A stretch of 16,849 nucleotides of DNA from Bacilli bacterium (GTDB lineage: Bacteria; Bacillota_I; Bacilli_A; RFN20; CAG-826): contig JAILKX010000108.1 in the NCBI GenBank assembly GCA_024693415.1, positions 1 to 16,849 of the forward strand. Reading direction: 5' to 3'. Below are positions 1 through 7,207 of this stretch, piece by piece (positions within the stretch are counted from its first letter, which is position 1; each line of letters starts with the position of its first letter). The position numbers were made by a program, and so were the translations under genes. The notes under the pieces are model-generated. The model saw only the letters and a list, made by a program, of their open reading frames with translations, made no database searches and had not been told where the DNA came from.

Positions 1-266
1 CCAGGGCCTTTGCCGGTATTGAGCATCTTGATCTGAAGCGGGTGATGGTCGGCGGCGATGCCCATGAGGCCGCCCAACGCATCGATTTCGCGCACCACCA
101 CGCCTTTCGCCGATCCGCCGATGTGCGGATTGCAGGGCATATTGGCGATCATCTTCTTATTCAGGGTGCACAAAAGAGTGCGCATCCCCATCTTGGCGCA
201 TGCATGACTTGCTTCGACGCCGGCGTGTCCTCCGCCGACGACGATGACGTCATATTCTTGGACCAT
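1..266 (-). CDS. mnmG: MnmG (GidA) tRNA U34 carboxymethylaminomethyl-modification FAD protein, N-terminal part
   Basis: Partial gene: the first 88 codons, running off the left edge. MnmG with MnmE installs the (carboxymethyl)aminomethyl group at the wobble uridine of certain tRNAs and binds FAD. The visible N-terminus begins [20 protein letters not shown], with the dinucleotide-binding GGGHAG at residues 11-16. It then has the family signature [11 protein letters not shown] (about 45-55) followed by VREIDALGG, and MLNTGKGP near the window edge. This separates it from TrmFO, whose N-terminus is different. The ATG lies at 264-266, only 3 nt after the sufB stop, with a weak GGGG-type ribosome site inside the end of sufB. 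It therefore probably depends on suf operon transcription and translational coupling. Identity is secure; the remainder of the protein is not visible. Confidence 0.93.
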   Translation of the reverse strand, partial: MVQEYDVIVVGGGHAGVEASHACAKMGMRTLLCTLNKKMIANMPCNPHIGGSAKGVVVREIDALGGLMGIAADHHPLQIKMLNTGKGP

Positions 267-269
267 CGT

Positions 270-1676
270 TTACCCCACTGATCCCGCCATATCCATTTTG
301 ATGAGGCGGTTGAGTTCGACGGCGTACTCCATCGGAAGTTCTTTGGAGAAAGGTTCGATGAATCCCATGACGATCATTTGCGTCGCGTCCTCTTCGGAAA
401 TGCCGCGGCTCATGAGATAGAAGAGCTGGTCGGCGTTGATCTTAGAGACGGTGGCCTCGTGCTCGATATAGGAATCGTTGTTCTTGGTTTCGTTGACCGG
501 GATGGTGTCGCTTCTCGACATTTCGTCGACGATCAAGGTGTCGCATTCGACATGCGACTTCGATCCGGTGGCGGACTCTTCGAAGCGGACGGTGCCGCGG
601 TAATTGGCGACGCCGCCATCATGGACGATCGATTTCGAGATGATCGTCGAAGAGGTGTTCTTGCCCTGATGGATCATCCTGGCGCCGGCATCCTGGTACT
701 GGCCTTTGCCGCCGACGGCGATCGAAATCGTCGATCCCCTGGCGTAATCGCCATGGAGGATGCAGGCGGGGTATTTCATGGTGGTCATGGATCCGATGTT
801 GCCGTCGACCCACTCCATGAAGCCGTTTTCCTCGACGCGCGAGCGCTGGGTGACGAGGTTCAGGATGTTGTTGGACCAGTTCTGAATGGTCGTATAGCGG
901 ACGTGGGCGTTCTTCTCGACGATGATCTCGACGACGCCGACGTGGAGGGACTCTTTGGAATAGATCGGGGCGGTGCAGCCTTCGACGTAATGGATGTCCG
1001 CGCCCTCATCGGCGATGATGAGCGTCCTTTCGAACTGCCCGGTCTTCTCGTTGTTGATGCGGAAATAGGACTGGAGGGGCTTCTCAAGCTTCACGCCCTT
1101 AGGGACATAGATGAAACTGCCGCCGGACCAGCAGGCGGAATTGAGGGCCGAAAACTTGCTGTCGGCGATCGGGATGACGGTCGCGAAATACTTTTTGAAG
1201 ATCTCAGGGAAGAGCTTCAAGCCCATGTCGGTTGAGAGGAAAATGACGCCTTTTTGACGTACCTCCTCCAACATATTGTGGTAAACGACCTCGGATTCGT
1301 ACTGAGTCGAGACGCCGGCGAGGAACTTCTGCTCCGCCTCGGGGATACCAAGTTTCTGGAAGGTGCTCTTGACGGTGTCGGGGACGTCGTCCCACGAGGT
1401 TTCCTCCGCCTTCGAGACGCGGGTGAAATAGGTATAGGAATCGAAATCCATGAAGTCGAGGCTCGGGCCGAACCTCGGCATCGGCATCTTCTCGAACATA
1501 TGGAAAGCCTTGAGGCGGAACTCAAGCATCCATTCCGGCTCATCCTTGGCCTTGGAAATCGCGCGGACGATATCCTCGGTCAGACCTTTGCCGGTCGAAT
1601 AAATCGATACGTCCTCATCTTTGAAGCCGTATTTGTATTCCTGGTTGATGATATCCTTCTCGTCTTCAATCGCCAT
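270..1676 (-). CDS. sufB: SufB, Fe-S cluster scaffold subunit of the SufBCD complex
   Basis: 468 aa, normal length for SufB. In the cytoplasmic SufBC2D complex it receives persulfide sulfur and is the main site of nascent Fe-S cluster assembly. The C-terminal SufBD core is well preserved: YVEGCTAP at about 230-237, SHVECDT at about 374-380 with Cys378 in the place of the cluster-assembly cysteine of E. coli SufB, NETKNN around 395-400, and [23 protein letters not shown] at about 404-426 (given as the run start and end, with the EHEAT and FYLMSRG blocks as landmarks). The start at 1676 is preceded by GGAGGAACACCACC and overlaps the end of sufU by 11 nt, so translation is likely coupled. It is the last suf gene and is followed at once by mnmG. 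Assignment of single residues to catalytic roles is by family alignment from memory. Confidence 0.97.
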   Translation of the reverse strand: MAIEDEKDIINQEYKYGFKDEDVSIYSTGKGLTEDIVRAISKAKDEPEWMLEFRLKAFHMFEKMPMPRFGPSLDFMDFDSYTYFTRVSKAEETSWDDVPDTVKSTFQKLGIPEAEQKFLAGVSTQYESEVVYHNMLEEVRQKGVIFLSTDMGLKLFPEIFKKYFATVIPIADSKFSALNSACWSGGSFIYVPKGVKLEKPLQSYFRINNEKTGQFERTLIIADEGADIHYVEGCTAPIYSKESLHVGVVEIIVEKNAHVRYTTIQNWSNNILNLVTQRSRVEENGFMEWVDGNIGSMTTMKYPACILHGDYARGSTISIAVGGKGQYQDAGARMIHQGKNTSSTIISKSIVHDGGVANYRGTVRFEESATGSKSHVECDTLIVDEMSRSDTIPVNETKNNDSYIEHEATVSKINADQLFYLMSRGISEEDATQMIVMGFIEPFSKELPMEYAVELNRLIKMDMAGSVG

Positions 1677-2112
1677 GGTGGTGTTCCTCCAGCAATTGCT
1701 TGACCGCGTCCCAGCCGATGGAGGCGCAGTGGATGCGGGCCGCCTGCTTGGACGTGTTCATGAACGCGAGCGCCTCTTCAAGCGCATCGGCGTCATAGGG
1801 CTCTTCGTGGAGCATGTGGGTGTATTGCTCGATGATGTAAAGGGCTTCGTCTTTGTTCTTGCCGACCAAAAGATCGCAGAGGATATCGGTCGAGGCGGTC
1901 GAGATGGTGCAGGCGACGCCTTCCCATTTCGCATCTTTGATCTTTCCGCCCTCTTCCTTCAGGTAGACGTTGATGTCGTCGATGCAGTTCACGGAAGAGG
2001 AATGCATCGAAAGATAGGAATCGTCCTTCGGGTCGGTTTTGTGACGGGGGTTGGACGCATGGTCCATGATGATCTCCCTCATCATTTCAGGAGTGATTTC
2101 AAAAGTAGGCAT
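1666..2112 (-). CDS. sufU: SufU, zinc-dependent sulfurtransferase partner of SufS
   Basis: 148 aa, IscU/NifU-like fold, SufU subfamily. In Gram-positive SUF systems SufU accepts the persulfide from SufS and passes it to SufBCD. The three conserved cysteines and the aspartate of the zinc/sulfur site are visible: Cys43 and Asp45 in VNCIDDI, Cys68 in GVACTIST and Cys129 in RIHCASIGW. The spacing between the second and third cysteines carries the SufU-type insert that separates it from IscU. The ATG at 2112 is preceded by AAAGGAG nine bases upstream and lies inside the end of sufS (14-nt overlap). The 3' end overlaps sufB. Its position between sufS and sufB is the standard Bacillota arrangement. 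Confidence 0.95.
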   Translation of the reverse strand: MPTFEITPEMMREIIMDHASNPRHKTDPKDDSYLSMHSSSVNCIDDINVYLKEEGGKIKDAKWEGVACTISTASTDILCDLLVGKNKDEALYIIEQYTHMLHEEPYDADALEEALAFMNTSKQAARIHCASIGWDAVKQLLEEHHHGD

Positions 2113-3331
2113 TCAAGAACTCTCCTTTGCATTTATCGATGGCTTCGACGAGGGCGTCGACGTCTTCTCTGGTGGTGTAGAGGTAGAAGGAAGCGCGCAC
2201 GGTGGCGACGGTTCCTAGGAAATCGTTCAGGATCTTGGCGCAGTGCTGGCCCGAACGGCAGGCGATGCCCCTGCTGTTAAGGTAGGTCGCGGCATCCTGG
2301 GCGAACACGCCGTCGACGTTGAACGTGACGATGCCCGCTTCGGATTCGGCGTTGTAGATGGTCGCTTTGTCGGTGGCCTTGATCTTCTCGACCGCGTACT
2401 TCTTGAGTTCGCGCTCGTGGGCGGCGATGTTGTCGATCCCAACCTTCTCGATGTATTCGATGGCGGCCCTTAGGCCCATGATGCCCTCGAGGTTCTGCGT
2501 CCCTGCTTCGAAGCGCACGGGCGGCTCGAGGAAATTCACGTCGCCGCACATATCGAATTTGGCGTTCATTCCGCCGCCGGTCATAAACGGCTCGGTCTTA
2601 CGCAGCAATTCGTATTTGCCATATAAGACGCCGATGCCGGTCGGCCCGCAAAGCTTATGGCCGGAGAAGGAAAGGAAATCGCAGTCCAGGTCCTTCACAT
2701 CCGTCTTGAAATGTGGGACCGATTGTGCGCCGTCGACGACGATGAGCGCGCCATGCTTATGGCAGATTTCAGCCAATTCCTTGATCGGCGCGACATAGCC
2801 CAAGACGTTGGTCACATGGGCGACGCAAACCAATTTCGTTGAGGACGTGAATGCGTTTTCGAGGTTTTCGGGGGTCAATCTCCCCTGCTCGTCAAGCGGG
2901 ATGAACCCGACTTTGCAGCCGGTCATCTCAGCGACTTTATACCAAGGCAAAACATTGGAAGCGTGCTCGGCCTGGGTGATCAGGATCTCATCGTCGGGGC
3001 CAAGATGCTTCGCGGCATAGCCAAACGCCACGAGGTTCACCGACATCGTGGTGCCGGAGGTGAAGACCACTTCCGACTGGTCGCAGTTGATGAAGGATGC
3101 GACGGCCTTGCGCGTCTTCAGCACTTCCTGGTCCATCGCATAGCAAAGATCGTAATCCCCGCGGTGGGAATTGCTGGTCTCCGTGGTGTAATAGCGGGTC
3201 ACGGCCTCGAGGACGCAGTCGGGCTTGAAAGTGGTCGATGCATTGTCGAGCCACACGAGCTCATGGTCCTGCATCTTCACCCCGTTGCGGTACATCGGGA
3301 AGTCTTTCCTAAGCAATTTCGGATCGAGCAT
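2099..3331 (-). CDS. sufS: SufS, group II cysteine desulfurase
   Basis: 410 aa, PLP-dependent aminotransferase class V fold. It converts L-cysteine to L-alanine and loads the sulfur as an enzyme persulfide for SufU. Visible active-site elements: His123 in QAEHASN, Asp200 in IVVDGAQS (PLP pyridine contact), Lys226 in SFSGHKL (Schiff base), and the catalytic Cys364 in CRSGQHCAK. The loop reads GQHC where many SufS proteins have GHHC. I chose the ATG at 3331, which overlaps the sufD stop as TGATG and has AGGAGG seven bases upstream. A GTG immediately before it (3334) would add one residue but leaves too short a spacing. It overlaps sufU downstream. Confidence 0.97.
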   Translation of the reverse strand: MLDPKLLRKDFPMYRNGVKMQDHELVWLDNASTTFKPDCVLEAVTRYYTTETSNSHRGDYDLCYAMDQEVLKTRKAVASFINCDQSEVVFTSGTTMSVNLVAFGYAAKHLGPDDEILITQAEHASNVLPWYKVAEMTGCKVGFIPLDEQGRLTPENLENAFTSSTKLVCVAHVTNVLGYVAPIKELAEICHKHGALIVVDGAQSVPHFKTDVKDLDCDFLSFSGHKLCGPTGIGVLYGKYELLRKTEPFMTGGGMNAKFDMCGDVNFLEPPVRFEAGTQNLEGIMGLRAAIEYIEKVGIDNIAAHERELKKYAVEKIKATDKATIYNAESEAGIVTFNVDGVFAQDAATYLNSRGIACRSGQHCAKILNDFLGTVATVRASFYLYTTREDVDALVEAIDKCKGEFLNAYF

Positions 3332-4005
3332 CACACGCCCTCCTCAATCGCTTGGTCAACCTGATTTTTCAAGGATTCATCGAAGAAATAATTGACGACG
3401 GGCTTGAGATAACCAAGGGTCAGAAGCCTTCTGGCCTCCGCGAGGTTCAAGCCGCGGGAAAGAAGGTAGAAGATGTGATCCTCGTTGAGCTTGCCGCAGC
3501 TTGCGGAATGGCTCGCGACGACATCGTTCTCGTCGATATTGAGGATTGGGGCCGCCTTGCCGACGCTCGTCGGGTCGAAGATGATGATCTTTGCTTCCTG
3601 ACGGGTCGATGAACCCCTCGCATATTTCTTGATCTCGCTCACCCCGGCGAACGACAGTCTGCCGTGGTCGCGGGTGATGCCATAGTTCGACATGAGGGCT
3701 TGGGTCTTGGGCTCGTCATGGAAAACGGAGGTGTCGAAAACCTTCCTGTCCGAGTTCCCGCCGATGCTTGCGAGGTGCCAGTTGCAGCTCGCTCCTTCGG
3801 CCAGATGCACGACGACGATCACCTTGCCAGAACCGTTCGACAAATCGGCGAATGCGCCGTCAAAAATGCCGTTTTTGCGGACATTTACTTCGATTTTGCA
3901 GGGTTTGAACTCTTTGAAGTTCGCGATGTTCAACCGCAGGGAATCGCCTTCCGGGACCTCGATTTGGAGGTCTTTTATTTGCTCGTTAAGAAGCAATAGG
4001 TCCAT
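3331..4005 (-). CDS. sufD: SufD-like subunit of SufBCD, short form lacking the usual N-terminal domain
   Basis: 224 aa; family members in Bacillus and E. coli are roughly 420-440 aa. The part present matches the C-terminal SufBD core: beta-rich segment at about 35-120, then PILNIDENDVVASHSAS at about 153-169 with His166 in the place of the conserved cluster-interface histidine, then GKLNEDHIFYLLSRGL (171-186) and the terminal helix. SufD pairs with SufB and forms the SufB-SufD interface where clusters are built. No frameshifted N-terminal remnant can exist, because the sufC stop is only 3 nt upstream of this ATG. The ATG at 4005 has an AGGGA ribosome site at good distance. The stop overlaps the sufS start. 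Identity as SufD, not a second SufB, rests on its place after sufC and its divergence from the sufB product here. Confidence 0.9.
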   Translation of the reverse strand: MDLLLLNEQIKDLQIEVPEGDSLRLNIANFKEFKPCKIEVNVRKNGIFDGAFADLSNGSGKVIVVVHLAEGASCNWHLASIGGNSDRKVFDTSVFHDEPKTQALMSNYGITRDHGRLSFAGVSEIKKYARGSSTRQEAKIIIFDPTSVGKAAPILNIDENDVVASHSASCGKLNEDHIFYLLSRGLNLAEARRLLTLGYLKPVVNYFFDESLKNQVDQAIEEGV

Positions 4006-4008
4006 GGC

Positions 4009-4839
4009 TTATTTCCCTTCGAGGCCAACCCTGGTGGCGCACGCCCCGATCGAGACCTTGTTCATCGGCTGATCCTCGACCGGCTTCTCGATCTCGATGC
4101 CGAGCTCGTCTTTGATCCACTCGTAACCGGTGGTGTCGATGCGATTGATGATCTCCGGTCCGCCCTCGACGGCGATTCTGCCGTTGATCATGACGGCCGC
4201 CCTTGTCGGATGGATCATCTCATAAAGGCGGGCATAGTGGCTGATGACGAGGAACCCCCTGCCCTTTTCCTGCTCCTCGCGGATGGCGGCGGCCACGACT
4301 TGCATCGCGTCGACGTCCAAGCCGGAGTCGATTTCGTCCAACATGGCGAACTTCGGCTCGAGCAGCTTCATCTGCAGGATCTCGTTCTTTTTCTTTTCGC
4401 CGCCGGAGAAGCCCTCGTTGAGGTTGCGGTTGCTCATCTCGAACGGGATGCCCATCTCCTTGTAGGCGGTCTGAAGCTTGCCATAGAACTGGAAGAGCTT
4501 CATCGGGGTTTCGCGGCGGACGTTCATCGCGGCTTTGAGGAAGTCGGCGGAGTTGACGCCCGGGATTTCGGAGGGATTCTGCATCGCGAGGAAGATGCCC
4601 GCTTTCGACCTCTCGTCGACGGGTAGGCTCAAAACATCGACGTCGTCTAAGAAAATCTTACCTTCGGTGACGGTGAAGGCCGGATTCCCCATGATGGCGG
4701 CGAGCAGCGTGGACTTGCCATGGCCATTCGGGCCAAGCAGCGCCAGGGTCTCCCCTTCTTGCAGATTCAGGTTCACGCCATGGAGGATTTCCTTCTCCCC
4801 TACGGTGACATGCAGGTTTTCGATTCTCAATGCAGACAT
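4009..4839 (-). CDS. sufC: SufC, ABC-type ATPase of the SufBCD complex
   Basis: 276 aa cytoplasmic ABC ATPase that drives conformational change in SufBCD during cluster assembly; it is not a transporter. Walker A GPNGHGKST is at 36-44, the Q-loop glutamine is Gln87 in AMQNPSEIPG, the signature is SGGEKKKNE (145-153), Walker B plus catalytic Glu is FAMLDE (164-169), the D-loop is SGLD (172-175) and the switch is His201. A tail of about 25 residues after the usual end (from about 250) ends in GLEGK and is somewhat longer than in typical SufC. First gene of the operon. AGGAGGG lies six bases before the ATG, and a sigma-A type promoter lies 27 to 55 bases upstream. Confidence 0.97.
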   Translation of the reverse strand: MSALRIENLHVTVGEKEILHGVNLNLQEGETLALLGPNGHGKSTLLAAIMGNPAFTVTEGKIFLDDVDVLSLPVDERSKAGIFLAMQNPSEIPGVNSADFLKAAMNVRRETPMKLFQFYGKLQTAYKEMGIPFEMSNRNLNEGFSGGEKKKNEILQMKLLEPKFAMLDEIDSGLDVDAMQVVAAAIREEQEKGRGFLVISHYARLYEMIHPTRAAVMINGRIAVEGGPEIINRIDTTGYEWIKDELGIEIEKPVEDQPMNKVSIGACATRVGLEGK

Positions 4840-4845
4840 AACTAA

Positions 4846-4852
4846 CCCTCCT
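4846..4852 (-). promoter_or_regulatory. Strong ribosome binding site of sufC
   Basis: Minus-strand AGGAGGG six bases upstream of the sufC ATG at 4839. It is the best Shine-Dalgarno match in the suf operon and fixes the sufC start. Confidence 0.8.
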
Positions 4853-4865
4853 AAGAGGCTTACCT

Positions 4866-4894
4866 ATTCTAGTCGCACAAAACCCGTTCGACAA
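4866..4894 (-). promoter_or_regulatory. Sigma-A type promoter of the suf operon
   Basis: On the minus strand, -35 TTGTCG (4889-4894) and -10 TAGAAT (4866-4871) are separated by exactly 17 bases. Transcription would start near 4859, giving a leader of about 20 nt before the sufC ATG with room for the ribosome site only. The match is four of six bases at -35 and five of six at -10. Prediction from sequence only. Confidence 0.7.
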
Positions 4895-4899
4895 CAAAA

Positions 4900-4915
4900 G
4901 CGATAACACAATCGC
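4900..4915. promoter_or_regulatory. Inverted repeat GCGAT-N6-ATCGC upstream of the suf promoter
   Basis: A perfect 5-bp inverted repeat (4900-4904 and 4911-4915) with a 6-bp spacer, just upstream of the suf -35 box. It could be an operator or upstream activator site. No known Fe-S regulator motif was recognised, and short repeats of this size also occur by chance. Confidence 0.3.
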
Positions 4916-4926
4916 CTCAGGCCCCC

Positions 4927-4942
4927 CAAAGATTTATCTTTG
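4927..4942. promoter_or_regulatory. 16-bp palindrome CAAAGATTTATCTTTG between divergent promoters
   Basis: Two perfect 7-bp arms (CAAAGAT and ATCTTTG) around a TT centre, lying between the divergent suf operon and the lipoprotein genes. It is about 33 bp upstream of the suf -35 box and 55 bp upstream of the lipoprotein -35 box. A dimeric regulator site is the simplest reading. No following T-run makes it a terminator. The regulator is unknown. Confidence 0.45.
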
Positions 4943-4993
4943 CGCCGAAAAGACGATTTACAGGGAATTGCTAGTATAAGCGCACAAAATTTT

Positions 4994-5007
4994 CTTGTTG
5001 TAACAAG
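4994..5007. promoter_or_regulatory. 14-bp palindrome CTTGTTGTAACAAG over the lipoprotein -35 box
   Basis: Perfect 6-bp arms (CTTGTT and AACAAG) around a GT centre. It covers the predicted -35 hexamer at 4998-5003, the classic placement for a repressor operator. The binding protein cannot be named from the sequence. Confidence 0.45.
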
Positions 5008-5026
5008 TATTGTTAAAGTCTATGAT
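4998..5026 (+). promoter_or_regulatory. Sigma-A type promoter of the prsA-like lipoprotein genes
   Basis: -35 TTGTAA (4998-5003) and -10 TATGAT (5021-5026) with a 17-bp spacer. The predicted start near 5033 gives a leader of about 33 nt to the ATG at 5066, containing AAGGAGG at 5047-5053. The -35 box is embedded in a 14-bp palindrome. Confidence 0.7.
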
Positions 5027-5065
5027 ATTCACGCTACGTTCAGACGAAGGAGGAACGAGTCCAGT

Positions 5066-7207
5066 ATGAAAAAATCGAAACTCACCCTCGGCGTTGTGAC
5101 GGCATTGGTCGCCATTCCGGCAATCACGGCCTGTGACGTTACCGCAAAAGAGGGCGTAGTGCTGACTTACTCTTATACTGATGCAAGTGGGAACACCCAG
5201 AAAGTTGACTACCATGCCAGCGATCTGTTCGACGACTATCTCACCAGCACCAGCGCAGCCAGCACTGCATTCACCAAGATCCAGGAACTCTTGATCCGCC
5301 AGTCCTATGAGACCGGCGACGCCAACACCCTGGCAACGCTCAAGTCCGAAGCCCAGTTGAAGGTCAGCAGCGTCAAGACCACTGCCGCCGACAATGCCAG
5401 CAACAACGGAACCACCTATCAGGCGGAATTCGAGAAGCTGCTCGAAAGCGAAGGCGTTGACAATGTCGACGAACTGTTCGACAAGAAGCTCTACGAAGTC
5501 GAGGAAGACCACTACAAAAAGAACTACTTCGTTCAGAAGAACCTGAACAAGATGCGCAGTGGCGAAAAGTGGGCCAATCTCTCCACCGACGCCCTCATCG
5601 AGAAGTATGGCCCGATCAGCCAAGGCTACATCGAAGACAAGATGCCCTACCACGTCTCGCACATCCTCGTCAAATTCGCGAGCGCGTCCAGCAACGACCA
5701 CACCCAGGCGACCGTCTCGGAAGCGGAATCCAAGAAGCTTTCCAACGTCGTCAAAGAACTCGCCGGCGCCAAGAACACCAGCGTCAGCGGAACCGATGCC
5801 AGCGCATCCAGGCTTACCTTTGGATCCATCGCCCAGCTCTTCTCGGAAGACGGAAGCGCATCCTCCTATGGCGATCTCGGCATCATGGATAGAGATACCG
5901 AATACGTGCCGGAATTCAAACTCGGTCTCTATGCGTTCGAAGCCCTTTACAGCAGCGGCAACTCCTACGCCGACACCACTGTGAAGACCCCGGACGGAAC
6001 CTCCCAAACCCTCAAGGAGAACCTGCTCCCGAGCGATGAAGCGAAAGACATCGACGGCAACTCCGTCCTCGCCGACTTCACCTCGCGCGGAATCGGGACC
6101 ATCCCCTATGGCGCATTCGTGGCCATGGGCAACGACGCGGTCGCCAAGGATCCTAACCTCGGCTACGAAGTCAACGGCAACGACAGCCACTTCTACCCGC
6201 GCAACGTTCTATTTAATAAATACTTCAACAACCACGCCATCGCGGTCATCACCCCGAACAAGATCGACTACAACGATTACCTTGATGGCGCTGCCCCGAC
6301 CGGCTCCGAATCCTGGTCCACCTATAAGACCAGCGAGGTCGACAGCCTCATGCAGGTCCAAACCAAGGGCACCCTCGAGGCCACTTACGCCGCCCTCCCC
6401 GGATTCCAGACCGATACCACCAACATCCTCCCCGGCATCGGCAGCAACGTCCTGACCACCAGCAACGGACAGATCGTCCTCGCCGTCAGGGCCGGCGCTT
6501 CCGGATCCTACGAAGGCATGCACTTCATCGTCGTCGACCGTTCCGCCCTCTCGCAGTACGGCACCTACGTCGATGAAACCACCAAGCAGATCACCCAGAA
6601 CACCGAGGCGACCTACACCGCGAACAAGAAAACCTCCGACATCACCTCGCTCGACGAGTACTACACGATGCTCACCCCGGGCAAAGTCCCGAGCGCGACC
6701 TCCACGGCGTTCAACGATCACGATGACGTCACCCAGTACCCCTACTACGTGAGCAACGGCGAAGCGGTCGCCAAGACCACCTACGTCAACAAGCTCATCT
6801 CCTCGACCGAGACCAACTACAGCGAAAAGGCCGCGGAGATCACCTCCAAGGTCAAGACCAACTGGAGCGATGCGATTCAGTATTACCAGTTCGAAGAGCT
6901 CTTGATCGACGACAACGGCAACGAAAAGATCACCTTCGTTGACGAAGACCTCGGCAAGCTCGTCACCAACTACATCAAGACCCGCCGCCTCAAATCCTAC
7001 AAGGATTGGTCCGACGACTTCGATGACGATTGGGTTGACTATGCCGAATACCTCGAGCAGCAAGATGCCGCCCGCGCGATGCGCGACGATGGCAACCAGA
7101 GCCTCATCTCTGAGACCTGCGCGATCCAATACGGCAGCGATGACGCCAAGAACAACACTGGCGACTGGGCGAAAGGAGGTCCGTGCTCCAATGGCAAGAA
7201 CAACTAA
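5066..7207 (+). CDS. PrsA-like parvulin foldase lipoprotein with a large domain insertion
   Basis: 713 aa from the ATG at 5066, chosen because it gives a lipoprotein signal peptide and follows AAGGAGG (12 bases away). An upstream in-frame start would add 42 residues that break the signal. Lys-rich N-end, hydrophobic segment, and lipobox ITAC with Cys23 as the lipidated residue: an anchored extracytoplasmic protein. A PpiC/parvulin domain begins at YHVSHILVKF (195-204), continues as TFGSIAQLFSED (251-262), YGDLGI (268-273) and VPEFKLGLYAFEAL (281-294). The usual closing strand appears only about 95 residues later as NHAIAVITPN (389-398), or possibly at GMHFIVV (484-490). PrsA folds exported proteins at the membrane surface. 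The protein is more than twice the length of Bacillus PrsA (about 290 aa). The acidic C-terminal region has Cys685 and Cys707. Function as peptidyl-prolyl isomerase is inferred. Confidence 0.8.
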   Translation: MKKSKLTLGVVTALVAIPAITACDVTAKEGVVLTYSYTDASGNTQKVDYHASDLFDDYLTSTSAASTAFTKIQELLIRQSYETGDANTLATLKSEAQLKVSSVKTTAADNASNNGTTYQAEFEKLLESEGVDNVDELFDKKLYEVEEDHYKKNYFVQKNLNKMRSGEKWANLSTDALIEKYGPISQGYIEDKMPYHVSHILVKFASASSNDHTQATVSEAESKKLSNVVKELAGAKNTSVSGTDASASRLTFGSIAQLFSEDGSASSYGDLGIMDRDTEYVPEFKLGLYAFEALYSSGNSYADTTVKTPDGTSQTLKENLLPSDEAKDIDGNSVLADFTSRGIGTIPYGAFVAMGNDAVAKDPNLGYEVNGNDSHFYPRNVLFNKYFNNHAIAVITPNKIDYNDYLDGAAPTGSESWSTYKTSEVDSLMQVQTKGTLEATYAALPGFQTDTTNILPGIGSNVLTTSNGQIVLAVRAGASGSYEGMHFIVVDRSALSQYGTYVDETTKQITQNTEATYTANKKTSDITSLDEYYTMLTPGKVPSATSTAFNDHDDVTQYPYYVSNGEAVAKTTYVNKLISSTETNYSEKAAEITSKVKTNWSDAIQYYQFEELLIDDNGNEKITFVDEDLGKLVTNYIKTRRLKSYKDWSDDFDDDWVDYAEYLEQQDAARAMRDDGNQSLISETCAIQYGSDDAKNNTGDWAKGGPCSNGKNN

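Noticed and set aside
3331..4010. SufD as a frameshifted pseudogene
   Set aside because: No space for a missing N-terminal part exists between sufC and this gene, and the ribosome site and start are intact.
4940..5065. Longer start for the first lipoprotein at 4940
   Set aside because: It would start upstream of the predicted promoter and bury the signal peptide; the ATG at 5066 follows AAGGAGG and begins a proper lipoprotein signal.
6939..7190. Upstream extension of the second lipoprotein reading frame
   Set aside because: These 84 codons lie inside the first lipoprotein gene in another frame and are of shadow composition; the lipobox signal begins at 7191 after AAAGGAGG.
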